29,267 bases of DNA, from assembly GCF_046156265.1 (NCBI RefSeq), contig NZ_JAWDIR010000016.1, forward strand, positions 1-29,267, in the 5' to 3' direction. The notes beneath the pieces were generated by a model, which was not told where the DNA came from, ran no database searches, and saw only the letters and a program-made list of their open reading frames with translations. Within the stretch, counting starts at the first letter, position 1. Each line of letters starts with the position of its first letter. The stretch is from CAMDHY01 sp046156265 (lineage in GTDB: Bacteria; Pseudomonadota; Alphaproteobacteria; Rhizobiales; Segnochrobactraceae). Both the position numbers and the translations under genes were made by a program. Positions 15,590-24,600 of the stretch are shown here, in pieces.

Positions 15590-16042
15590 CTAACCGGCAC
15601 GGCCTGCGGCCGCCTTGCCCAGCGCCGGCAGGTCGAGCGGAATCAGCCCCATCTCCAAGCTGCGGGCGATCCGCCGGGCACGGTCGAGCATGTGTTCGGC
15701 GCCCTCGGGGGTGAAGCGCGCTCGCGCCACCTCCTCGAATAGCGAAAGCCAACGAGCGAAGTGAGCGGGCTCAAGTCGGAGATGCGCGTGCGCCTGCATC
15801 GGCTGGCCGTGATAGTCGCCCGTCATCAGCGCAACCGATCTCCAGAAGCAGGTGATGCGCGCGACGTGGGCCTCCCAGTCGATGACGCCGTCGAATTTCG
15901 GGCCGATCGACGCGTCGGTGCGGGCGGCGGCATAGAAGGCGCGCACGAACGCTTCGATCGCCGCCTCGTCGATGCCTGTGCGCTCGATGATGTCGCGAGT
16001 CAAAGCGGCGCGGCGGTCGGGACCTTCAAGGTCGGCGTTCAT
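15590..16042 (-). CDS. Group III truncated haemoglobin
   Basis: Predicted 150-residue globin of the truncated group III family. The signature runs: FVRAFYAAART (B helix with Tyr37), IGPKFDGVIDWEAHVARITCFW (E helix, with H59 as candidate distal His), TGDYHGQPMQAHAHL (candidate proximal His H85), and HFARWLSLFEE, highly typical of the group. Group III globins are associated with NO and nitrosative stress or microaerobic life. It lies 90 bases downstream of nnrS on the same strand and is the last gene of the nitrate-respiration run, so scavenging NO formed during nitrate or nitrite respiration is the likely role (inference). No FNR-type box is seen directly upstream. Confidence 0.86.
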   Translation of the reverse strand: MNADLEGPDRRAALTRDIIERTGIDEAAIEAFVRAFYAAARTDASIGPKFDGVIDWEAHVARITCFWRSVALMTGDYHGQPMQAHAHLRLEPAHFARWLSLFEEVARARFTPEGAEHMLDRARRIARSLEMGLIPLDLPALGKAAAGRAG

Positions 16043-16132
16043 TCGATCGGCTCCTGACAGGCGGCCCCACGCCGCAACGGCTCGGGCGGCGGTGACGATC
16101 CCCGCTGAATGGGCATGGCGATGGTGACGAGA

Positions 16133-17416
16133 TCAGTCCGCTCCGCCGTTCACGCGCGGGCCGACGAGCATGGGGGCATAGGCGCCGAGGAAGAAGGTGA
16201 AGCTCGCCGCCCAGCAGACCGTGGCAGCGACGAGCGGCAGCACCGTGTCCTCGACGACGACGGGGCCGGCGACGCGCAGGACGACGGCGCCGAGCAGAAG
16301 GACGTAGGCGGCAACCGTCGCCGCGGTGGCGACGAGCGGGCGGCCGGTATGGCCGAGCGTCGCCCGCGTCATCATGGCGAGGATCATCGTGGCGAGCGCG
16401 CCGGCGACCTGCAGATGCAGCCAGTTGACGGCCCAGTCGGCACCGAGCAGCAGACACGCCGCCTTCAGGGCCAGCGCCAGCGCCACGAGGGCGTAGGCGA
16501 CGTGCAGGATCCACAGGATCGGCGCGCGGAGTGTCCGCAGTCCGTGCCAACGCGACAGCCGGAGCGCGAGCAGCACCGCCGTCACCGCCGCGACGGCGCC
16601 GGCGGCCGGACTCTCCGGCCAGACCACGTCGACAAGGACGACCGCCAGCAGCGACAGGATGGCCGCGGCGTCGATGCCGGGGAGCGGCCGCACCTCGACC
16701 GGCGTGCCCGCCGCGCGCAGCGCGTTCAACGTGAAGGTCGGGATGATGCGCCCACCGATCAGCCCGACCAGCAGGAGGGCGACGTTCGCCATCAGCCTCT
16801 GGCCGGTCGGCCAAGTCGCGGCGGACCACCAGCCGGCGGCTTCGCCGAGCATCAGGAGGTCGCCCGCCCAGAATAGCAGGATCAACGCCGGCGGGCCGAA
16901 CAGCCGTGGCGAGCCGGCCCTCAGCAGGGCCGGGAGCACTAGCAGGAGGGCGGCCGGGACTGCGGCGAGCGCCAGCGGTGCGGCGAGCCATATCGGGATC
17001 GGCGAGCCCGGCAGGAGGGCGAGCCTCGCTGCCAGGAACAGCGCAAAGAGGCCCACGAGCGGCGCGCCGGCATAGGGCGGGCCCTTCGTCCAGTTCGGAA
17101 TGGCTGTGAGCACGAAGCCGATCATCGTCGCGCCGACGAACCCCGCCAGCAGCTCGTGCGCGTGCCACTGCGACAATGCGAGCGGACCGTCGGGCACCGG
17201 CATGCCCGCAAGCGCCAGCATCCAAACGACGACGCCCAGCGGCGCCCACAGCCCGGCGATCATGAAGAACGGCCGAAAGCCCTGCGAGATGAACGGGATC
17301 GACCGGTTGGCGACGTGTCGTCCCGTACCGGTCTCGCCCGCCAGCGGGCGGTGTCGCCGCAATGGTGGCGCCGTCAGGGGTGGGCATGGTCGGCGCGGGC
17401 CTCTCCGCAGGTGCAT
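16133..17416 (-). CDS. nnrS: NnrS family haem-copper membrane protein
   Basis: Predicted 427-residue polytopic membrane protein with about twelve hydrophobic segments. Family landmarks are SIPFISQGFRPFFMIAGLWA near the start, QWHAHELLAGFVGATMIGF (about 83-101), LTAIPNWTKG, GGRIIPTFTLNAL in the centre, and MTRATLGHTGRPL late in the chain. NnrS proteins bind haem and copper and protect against NO and nitrosative stress, including dinitrosyl-iron formation. The ATG at 17416 has a GGGAG directly upstream but overlaps the preceding small gene by 43 bases, and the first 35 residues are unusually Arg- and Pro-rich, so the true start may be further in. Another long frame over the same bases lacks hydrophobic periodicity and is a shadow. 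Confidence 0.88.
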   Translation of the reverse strand: MHLRRGPRRPCPPLTAPPLRRHRPLAGETGTGRHVANRSIPFISQGFRPFFMIAGLWAPLGVVVWMLALAGMPVPDGPLALSQWHAHELLAGFVGATMIGFVLTAIPNWTKGPPYAGAPLVGLFALFLAARLALLPGSPIPIWLAAPLALAAVPAALLLVLPALLRAGSPRLFGPPALILLFWAGDLLMLGEAAGWWSAATWPTGQRLMANVALLLVGLIGGRIIPTFTLNALRAAGTPVEVRPLPGIDAAAILSLLAVVLVDVVWPESPAAGAVAAVTAVLLALRLSRWHGLRTLRAPILWILHVAYALVALALALKAACLLLGADWAVNWLHLQVAGALATMILAMMTRATLGHTGRPLVATAATVAAYVLLLGAVVLRVAGPVVVEDTVLPLVAATVCWAASFTFFLGAYAPMLVGPRVNGGAD

Positions 17417-17733
17417 CTCCCGCCGCAGCCACCGGACGGTCCCGCCAGTGCCTCGCGGTCCCGGGCGAGCGACCAGCGGACCATCCGCTCTAGGGTGATG
17501 CGCGCCGGGTCGTCGCCGTGCTCGAGCGCCGTCATCAGCGCCAGCCAGTCCTCGTCCGACGCGGCGGCGGCGAAGCGGCGGGTGGCGCCGGAGGCGTAGG
17601 CCCCGGGGCTCTCTTCGTGCACGGCGCCGATCGCCTGGACGTCGGCCAGGAGCACGATGTCGCCGAGCGCCTCGAGCGCCACGGTGGCGCCTTCCTCGTC
17701 CTCGAGCCGCCTCAGGATGGTTCCAAGCAACAT
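17374..17733 (-). CDS. Small nar-operon protein with C-terminal Cys motif
   Basis: A 119-residue acidic, helical protein starting MLLGTILRRLEDEEGATVAL, seven bases after the ppiC-like gene. I do not recognise a named family. The body repeats short helical units (EALGDIVLLADV, TRRFAAAASDEDWLALMTAL), and the C-terminus has C103, C107 and C109 in a CxxxCxC arrangement followed by HAHP, which could bind a metal or cluster. A longer frame extends upstream to 18189 but overlaps ppiC and is a shadow there. Position in a nitrate-reductase operon suggests a role in maturation or stress protection (inference). Confidence 0.68.
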   Translation of the reverse strand: MLLGTILRRLEDEEGATVALEALGDIVLLADVQAIGAVHEESPGAYASGATRRFAAAASDEDWLALMTALEHGDDPARITLERMVRWSLARDREALAGPSGGCGGRCTCGEARADHAHP

Positions 17734-17740
17734 AGCGTCC

Positions 17741-18565
17741 TCACTGAACCAGCGGCGAAGGGCTCGCCGCGAGGTCGATACCCTGGATGTCGGCGCGCCC
17801 GGCGAGGATCGAGACGTATTGCCGGATCGCCGCCCGACGAACCTTCTCGACCATCCAGCCGGCGATTCGATCGCGCACGAGCTCGAACGGCAAGTCACGG
17901 CCGTCGATGCGGCGGTCGAGCGCAATGATGTGAAGGCCGTAGCGTGTCTCGACCGCGACCGGATGCACGGCGCCCGGTTCCATGGCTGCGAGGGCCGCCT
18001 CGAACTCGGGGACGGTCTGGCCGGGCCCGACCTGGCCGAGGCTACCGCCCGTCTTGGCTGAGGGGCAAACGGAGTGCGCCTCCGCCAGAGCCGCGAACGC
18101 CGCCGGGGTGTCGGCGAGCCGGGCGAGCAGTGCCTCGGCCAGCGCGGGGGTTTCCGGCCGGTCGGCCGGCAGCAGGATGTGGCGCACATCGTGCAGGTCC
18201 GGCGTGCGGAAACGGCGGCGGTTCTGCTCGAAGAAGCGACGGCAGGCGGCTTCGTCCGGCTCAGGCGTCTGCACCTCCCGCTCGACCAAGGCGCGGACGA
18301 TCGCCTCCTCGTCGGTCTCGCGCCTCCCCTCCCCGTCGCTGTCGGGCTCCGCCGGCACCGCCAGCCGCCGCGCCTCCTGCAGCAGCAGTTCCCGGACCAC
18401 CAGCGCCACCGCCGCCGCCCGCATGGCGTCGGCCGGCTTGTCAGCGGGATGGTGCTGGGTCTCCTGGGCGATGGCGGCCCGGTCGATCACGACGCCATTG
18501 ACCCTGATCGTCCGGCGCGTGTCGGGGAGCGCCGGCTTGACGGCGCAGGCGGAGGCCGCGCTCAT
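17741..18565 (-). CDS. PpiC-type peptidyl-prolyl isomerase (parvulin)
   Basis: Predicted 274-residue protein with a C-terminal parvulin domain: VRHILLPAD, then FAALAEAHSVCPSAKTGGSL, GQVGPGQTVPEFEAALAAM and YGLHIIALDRRI (about 135-235). The N-terminal part is helical (SurA/NifM-like chaperone region). No signal peptide is visible, so it probably acts in the cytoplasm, unlike SurA or PrsA. Its ATG overlaps the narI stop (ATGA, 18562-18565). Such a gene next to narI is a recurring arrangement in nitrate-reductase operons, and by analogy with NifM it may help fold or mature the reductase (inference). Confidence 0.88.
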   Translation of the reverse strand: MSAASACAVKPALPDTRRTIRVNGVVIDRAAIAQETQHHPADKPADAMRAAAVALVVRELLLQEARRLAVPAEPDSDGEGRRETDEEAIVRALVEREVQTPEPDEAACRRFFEQNRRRFRTPDLHDVRHILLPADRPETPALAEALLARLADTPAAFAALAEAHSVCPSAKTGGSLGQVGPGQTVPEFEAALAAMEPGAVHPVAVETRYGLHIIALDRRIDGRDLPFELVRDRIAGWMVEKVRRAAIRQYVSILAGRADIQGIDLAASPSPLVQ

Positions 18566-19302
18566 CGCGCCCGCTCCGTCACCGGACGCGCCGCCGGCTT
18601 CACCGCTGGTGCGCCGAGCGGCCGCCGGGTCCGCACCACCTGGTAACCGCGGCGCCCGAGGTACCAGACCGGCGCGGACCAGATGTGCACGAGGCGCGAG
18701 AACGGGAAGACGAGGAAGATCGTCATGCCGAGCACGAGGTGGATCAGATAGGGGAGTGCGAGGCCCTGCAGCGTCGCCGGATCGACCGGATGCAGGATCA
18801 GGATGCCCTGCGCCCAGTGCGCCAGCACCAGCATTACCGAGCCGTCGGAATGGGCGAGCGAATACGGCAGCGTGATCAGGCCGAGCGCCAGTTGCACCCA
18901 CAGGATGGCGAGCACGGCGATGTCCATGACGGTCGAGGTCGCGCGGATACGCGGGTCGAACAGCCGGCGGTGCAGCAGCAGCGTCAGGCCGACGAAGCAG
19001 ATCACCCCGGCGATGCCGCCGGCTGCCACCGCGATCAGCTGCTTCTGCTCCACCGTGATGAACAGCGTGTAGACGGCGGTCGGCGTCAGAAGGCCCGCCG
19101 CGTGGCCGACGAACAGAAACAGGATGCCGGCGTGGAAGAGGTTTGAGCCCCAGGCGAACTGTCGCTTGCGCAGGAGCTGGCTGGAGCTCGCCCGCCACGT
19201 GTATGGCTCGCGGTCGAAGCGGATCAGGCTGCCGAGCAGGAACACCGTCAGGCAGAAGTAGGGGTACCAGACGAACAGGATGGTGAAGATCGCGTCGCGC
19301 AT
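18562..19302 (-). CDS. narI: Respiratory nitrate reductase gamma subunit, cytochrome b
   Basis: Predicted 246-residue membrane anchor that takes electrons from quinol and passes them to NarH through two haems b. Five membrane segments are seen. The four haem-ligating His are H57 and H67 (FHAGILFLFVGH) and H188 and H206 (HLVLGMTIFLVFPFSRLVH), each one position later than in the E. coli protein. The C-terminal tail after LVHIWSAPVWYLGRRGYQVV is basic and cytoplasmic. It follows narJ by 24 bases and overlaps the ppiC-like gene. Confidence 0.96.
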   Translation of the reverse strand: MRDAIFTILFVWYPYFCLTVFLLGSLIRFDREPYTWRASSSQLLRKRQFAWGSNLFHAGILFLFVGHAAGLLTPTAVYTLFITVEQKQLIAVAAGGIAGVICFVGLTLLLHRRLFDPRIRATSTVMDIAVLAILWVQLALGLITLPYSLAHSDGSVMLVLAHWAQGILILHPVDPATLQGLALPYLIHLVLGMTIFLVFPFSRLVHIWSAPVWYLGRRGYQVVRTRRPLGAPAVKPAARPVTERAR

Positions 19303-19326
19303 GACGGCTACTCCTCGATGAGGCTC

Positions 19327-20070
19327 TCAGGCGTGGCCGGAGTGGCGATGGGTGACGACGGTGCGCGGTGGCGGCGGCTGCTCGAGCCCGGGCGCGGGGC
19401 GCCCCGCCTGGCGCAGCCGCGCCGCCAGCGTGTCGGTGCCGCAGGCAGCGGCAGCCCCAGGCCCGAACGTCACCTCCTCCTCCTCCCAGGCAGCATCGAG
19501 CGCCTCGAGATCCTCGGGATCGACGTCGGGCTCCGCCCTGAGCGCCGCGAGCGCCGCCTCGTCGAGGCGTGCCTTCGCGATGGCCGCAAGCGCCGAGAAC
19601 ACCGCCTCATAGGGTGACGAGCGCTTGGCGAGTCGCTCCCGGAGCGCCGCGAAGACGTGGCCGGGCTGGCCCACCAGCTCGATCGCCTCCGCTGGGGGAA
19701 GGGTCGAGGCGTACTCGAGGAACAGCGGCAGGAAGTCGGGCAGTTCCGCCGTCGTCGGCGTGTACCCACCGTCCTCGTAGAGCTTCAGGAGGTCGACCAT
19801 CGCCTGGCCGCGATCGCGGCTCTCGCCGTGCACGTGCTCGAACAGGTGCAGCGACAGCGACCGGGTGCGGTCGAACAGCAGGATGTAGCGCTCCTGTGCG
19901 TCGTAGACGTCGTGAGCGGTGAGGTCGTCGACCAGGGCCGAGACGCCGGCGCGCTCGCGCGGCGGCAGCACCGCCTCGCGCTCGAGCACGGCCTTCAACT
20001 CCGGCCCGGCGGTGACCAGGTCCGCCGTCGGGTAGGTCAGCAGTGCGGAGAGTACCTTCAGCGTCCGCAT
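19327..20070 (-). CDS. narJ: Nitrate reductase molybdenum cofactor assembly chaperone
   Basis: Predicted 247-residue helical chaperone of the NarJ/TorD family, needed for inserting the molybdenum cofactor and clusters into NarG and for timing membrane attachment. Family features are LKVLSALLTYPTADL at the start, the segment LFDRTRSLSLHLFEHVHGES (about 65-84), then DRGQAMVDLLKLYEDGGY and ELPDFLPLFLEYAS. The C-terminal tail (about 205-247) is Pro- and His-rich and variable. Its ATG shares bases with the narH stop (TGATG around 20068-20072), so it is translationally coupled. Confidence 0.95.
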   Translation of the reverse strand: MRTLKVLSALLTYPTADLVTAGPELKAVLEREAVLPPRERAGVSALVDDLTAHDVYDAQERYILLFDRTRSLSLHLFEHVHGESRDRGQAMVDLLKLYEDGGYTPTTAELPDFLPLFLEYASTLPPAEAIELVGQPGHVFAALRERLAKRSSPYEAVFSALAAIAKARLDEAALAALRAEPDVDPEDLEALDAAWEEEEVTFGPGAAAACGTDTLAARLRQAGRPAPGLEQPPPPRTVVTHRHSGHA

Positions 20071-21596
20071 CACAGGGCCTCCACGCGCGGCTTGTTGTCC
20101 TTCAGCTTCACGCCGCCGAACAGGTTGGCCTTCTGCTCGCCCGGTGCGCAGCCGTCGCCGAACGAGAAGCCGCACTGGCCGCGCATCTCGTAGGCGTCCT
20201 CGCTCACCTCGCGATGGGCGGTCGGAATGACGAAGCGGTCTTCGTAATTGGCGATCGCCATCACGTGGTACATCTCCTCGATCTGCGCGCCGGTCATCCC
20301 GACCTTGCGGGCGATTGTCTCGTCGATGACGCCCTCGATCGTCTTCGCCCGCATGTAGGCGCGCATCGCGAGCATCCGCTCGAGGCCGTTGGCGATCGGC
20401 GCCTCCTCGCCGGCGGTCAGCAGGTTCGCGAGATATTTCAGCGGGATGCGCAGCGAGCGGACGTCCGGCATGGCGCCGTCCATGCCCATCTTGCCGGCCT
20501 CGGCCGCGGCGGTGATCGGCGACAGCGGCGGCACGTACCAGACCATCGGCAGCGTCCGGTATTCCGGGTGCAGCGGGAAGGCGACTTTCCACTCCATCGC
20601 CATCTTCCAGATCGGCGAGTGGCGAGCGGCCTCCAGCCACGCATCGGGCACGCCGTCGGCGCGCGCCTGGGCGATGACGGCGGGATCGTTCGGGTCGCAG
20701 AAGATGCCGAGCTGCGCGCGGTAGAGATCGCGCTCGTCGGCGACGCTGGCGGCCTCGTCGATTCGATCGGCGTCATAGAGGACGACGCCGAGATAGCGGA
20801 TGCGGCCGACGCAGGTCTCCGAACAGACGGTGGGCTGCCCCGCTTCGATGCGCGGATAGCAGAAGATGCATTTCTCGGATTTTCCGGATGACCAGTTGAA
20901 GTAGATCTTCTTGTAGGGGCAGCCGGAGACACACATCCGCCAGCCGCGACATTTGTCCTGATCGATCAGGACGATGCCGTCCTCCTCGCGCTTGTAGATC
21001 GCTCCGGAGGGGCAAGCGGCGGCACAGGCCGGGTTGAGGCAGTGTTCGCACAGCCGCGGCAGATACATCATGAAGGTGTTTTCAAACTGGCCGTACATCT
21101 CCTTCTGCACGCCCTCGAAGTTGATGTCCTTCGAGCGCTTGGCGAACTCGCCGCCGAGGATCTCCTCCCAGTTCGGGCCCCACTCGATCTTCTCCATCCG
21201 CTCGCCAGTGATGAGTGAACGCGGCCGGGCGGTCGGGAACGCCTCGAGTTCAGGCGCCTTCTGCAGATGCTCGTAGTCGAAGGTGAACGGCTCGTAGTAG
21301 TCGTCGATCTCCGGCATATCCGGGTTGGCAAAGATGTTCGCCAGCACGCGCCACTTGCCGCCGATCCTCGGTTCGATCTTGCCGTTCGACTTGCGACGCC
21401 AGCCGCCCTTCCAGCGGTTCTGGTCCTCCCAGTTCTTCGGGTAGCCGATTCCTGGCTTCGTCTCGACGTTGTTGAACCAGGCATATTCCATGCCTTCCCG
21501 GTTGGTCCAGACGTTCTTGCAGGTAACGGAACAGGTATGACAGCCGATGCACTTGTCGAGATTGAGCACCATGGCGATCTGGGCGCGGATTTTCAT
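20070..21596 (-). CDS. narH: Respiratory nitrate reductase beta subunit (Fe-S protein)
   Basis: Predicted 508-residue ferredoxin-type subunit that carries electrons from NarI haems to NarG. All cluster ligands are present: C16, C19, C22, C26 (CIGCHTCSVTC); C183, C186, C191, C195 (CEHCLNPACAAAC); C216, C222, C226 with W219 in CRGWRMCVSGC, the Trp marking the 3Fe-4S cluster; and C243, C246, C258, C262. The ATG at 21596 has GGGAG eight bases upstream in the 14-base gap after narG. The frame is open further upstream over narG, but that part is a shadow. Confidence 0.97.
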   Translation of the reverse strand: MKIRAQIAMVLNLDKCIGCHTCSVTCKNVWTNREGMEYAWFNNVETKPGIGYPKNWEDQNRWKGGWRRKSNGKIEPRIGGKWRVLANIFANPDMPEIDDYYEPFTFDYEHLQKAPELEAFPTARPRSLITGERMEKIEWGPNWEEILGGEFAKRSKDINFEGVQKEMYGQFENTFMMYLPRLCEHCLNPACAAACPSGAIYKREEDGIVLIDQDKCRGWRMCVSGCPYKKIYFNWSSGKSEKCIFCYPRIEAGQPTVCSETCVGRIRYLGVVLYDADRIDEAASVADERDLYRAQLGIFCDPNDPAVIAQARADGVPDAWLEAARHSPIWKMAMEWKVAFPLHPEYRTLPMVWYVPPLSPITAAAEAGKMGMDGAMPDVRSLRIPLKYLANLLTAGEEAPIANGLERMLAMRAYMRAKTIEGVIDETIARKVGMTGAQIEEMYHVMAIANYEDRFVIPTAHREVSEDAYEMRGQCGFSFGDGCAPGEQKANLFGGVKLKDNKPRVEAL

Positions 21597-21610
21597 CGGT
21601 CGTCTCCCGG

Positions 21611-24600
21611 TTACTCGGCCGCCTGGACGGTGGGGATTGCGGAGGGCGATGCGTCGGCATGCGGACGCTCGAGCCAGTCGATCGCCGTCATCTTGCGCAC
21701 CACGACGAATTCGTCGCGGTTGGTGCCGATCGTACCGTAGTAGTTGAAGTCGTAGGCCTGCTGGACGTAGCCACCGATCATGTGCGTCGGGTTGAGCACG
21801 ATGCGGGTGACGGAGTTGTGGATGCCGCCGCGGTTGCCGGTCATCTGAGAGCCCGGCACGTTCACGATCTTTTCCTGGGCGTGGTACATCATCACCATGC
21901 CGTCCTTGACGCGCTGGGAGACGACGGCGCGGGCGACCAGCGCCCCGTTGGTGTTGAAGGCCTCCACCCAGTCGTTGTCGACGATGCCGGCGGCCCTCGC
22001 ATCGCCCTCGCTGATCCAGATGCACGGGCCGCCGCGCGACAGCGTCAGCATCAGCAGGTTGTCCGTATAGGTGGAGTGGATGCCCCACTTCTGGTGCGGC
22101 GTGATGAAGTTCAGCACGACCTGCTTCTCGCCGTTCGGCTTCCGGTCGATGACCGGCAGGATCGCTCTCAAGTCGATCGGCGGCCTGTAGACGCAGAGGG
22201 AAGCGCCGAAGGCGCGCATCCACAGATGATCCTGGTAGAGCTGCTGGCGCCCAGTGAGCGTCCGCCACGGGATCAGCTCGTGGACGTTGGTGTAGCCGGC
22301 GTTGTAGCAGACCTTCTCGCTTTCGAGCCCCGACCAGGTCGGTGCCGAGATGATCTTGCGCGGCTGGGCGACGACATCGCGGAAGCGGATCTTCTCGTCT
22401 TCCTTCGGCAGCGCGAGATGCGTGTGGTCACGGCCGGTTGCCTTGCCGAGCGCTTCCCAGGCGCGCACGGCGACTTCGCCGTTGGTCTCCGGCGCCATCA
22501 TCAGGATGACTTCGGTGGCGTCGATGTCGCTGACGATGCGGGCGAGGCCCTTGTTGGCGCCGTCCGGATGCACGCCGTTGAGTGCCTTCAGGTGCCCGAC
22601 CTCGTGTCCGGTCTTCCAGGCCATCCCCTTGATGCCGTTGCCGATCGTCTCCATCAGCGGCCCGAGGGCGGTGAAGCGCTCGTAGGTGGCCGGGTAGTCG
22701 CGCTCGACCTCGAAGACGAGCGGCATCGTCTTGCCGGGGACCGGCTCGCACTCGCCCTTCTTCCAGTCCTTCGGATCGAACGGCTGGGCGATCTCATTGG
22801 CGCTGTCGTGCTTGATCGGGTTGAGGACCACGTCCTTCTCGACGCCGAGCACCTCCGGCGCGACGCGGGAGAACGCCTTGGCGATCCCTTTGTAGATCTC
22901 CCAGTCGCTGCGCGATTCCCACGCCGGGTCCACCGCGCCGGTCAGCGGATGGATGAAGGGGTGCATGTCGGAGGTATTGAGGTCGTTCTTCTCGTACCAG
23001 GTGGCGGTCGGCAGCACGATGTCGGAGTAGACGCAGGTCGTCGACATGCGGAAGTCGAGAGTCACCAGAAGATCGAGCTTTCCCTCCGGCGCGTGCTCGT
23101 GCCAGACCGCCTCGGTCGCCTTGGCACGACCTTCGGCACCGAGGTCCTTGCCGAGCACGCCGTGCGTCGTGCCGAGCAGGTGCTTCAGGAAGTACTCGTG
23201 ACCCTTGCCGGACGAGCCGAGCAGGTTCGACCGCCAGACGAACAGGTTGCGCGGCCAGTTCTTCGGGTTGTCGGGGTCCTCGCAGGAGAGCTTCAGCGTG
23301 CCCTCCTTCAGACCTTTGACCACATAATCCTTCGCAGGCAGGCCGGCGGCGGCCGCATCCTTCGCCACCTGAAGAGGGTTGGTCTGAAGCTGCGGCGCGG
23401 AGGGCAGCCAGCCCATCCGCTCGGCGCGGATGTTGTAGTCGATGATGGTGCCGTCCCACGGCCCCGGGGGGGCGGTCGGGGAGACGATGTCGCCGACGTT
23501 CATCGTCTCGTAGCGCCACTGATCGGTGTGGGCGTAGAAGGCGGACGTCGAGTTCTGCTGGCGCGGCGGGCGGCCCCAGTCGAGCGCGAAGGCGAGCGGT
23601 GCCCAGCCGGCCTGCGGACGCAGTTTCTCCTGACCGACATAGTGCGCCCAGCCGCCGCCGGACTGGCCGACGCAGCCGCACATGACGAGCATGTTGATGA
23701 CGCCGCGATAGTTCATGTCGGCGTGGAACCAGTGGTTCATCGCCGCGCCGATGATGATCATCGATCGGCCGCCGGTCTTCTCGGCGTTTGAGGCGAACTC
23801 GCGCGCGACGTGGATGATCTTGTCGCGCGACACGCCGGTGATCGCCTCGGCCCAGGCGGGCGTGTAGGGCGCCGGATCGTCATGGTCGCGCGCGACGTTG
23901 TCGCCGCCATAGCCGCGGTCGACGCCGTAGTTGGCGAGAAGCAGGTCATGCACGGATGCGACCAGCGCCTCGCCCTCGGCGAGCGCCAGGCGCTTCACCG
24001 GCACGCGGCGGTTCAGCACGCTCGCGTGGTCGGTCGATGCAAAGTGGGCGTGCTCAATGTTGCCGAAATAGGGGAAGGCGACCTCGGCGATCTCGTCGTG
24101 GATGCCGTCGAGCGAGAGGCGCAGCGTCACCGGGGTGCCGTCCGCCCGCTTCTCCTCGAGGTTCCACCTGCCGGTCTCGCCCCAGCGGAAGCCGACCGTG
24201 CCGTGCGGCGCGACGATGTCGCCGGTGGTCTCGTCGAAGGCGACGGTCTTCCACTCGGGATTGTTCGTTTCGCCGAGCGCCGCATCGAAATCGCTGGCGC
24301 GCAGGAAGCGGTCCGGCACCAGCTGGTCGCCCTGCCGGACCAGCTGCACCAGCATCGGCATGTCGGTGTAGCGGCGGACGTAGTCGCGGAAGTACGGCAC
24401 CTGCCGGTCGACGTGGAACTCCTTCAGGATGACGTGGCCCATCGCCATGGCGAGGGCGGAGTCCGTCCCCTGCTTCACCGACAGCCAGATGTCGCCGAAC
24501 TTCGCAGCTTCCGAATAGTCCGGGCAGATAACCGCGCTTTTCATGCCGCGGTAGCGCGCCTCTGTGTAGAAATGGGCGTCCGGCGTGCGCGTCTGCGGAA

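Noticed and set aside
16026..17432. 468-codon minus-strand frame over nnrS
   Set aside because: It is Arg/Pro/Gly-rich and not hydrophobic, while the other frame on the same strand carries all NnrS motifs and membrane segments.
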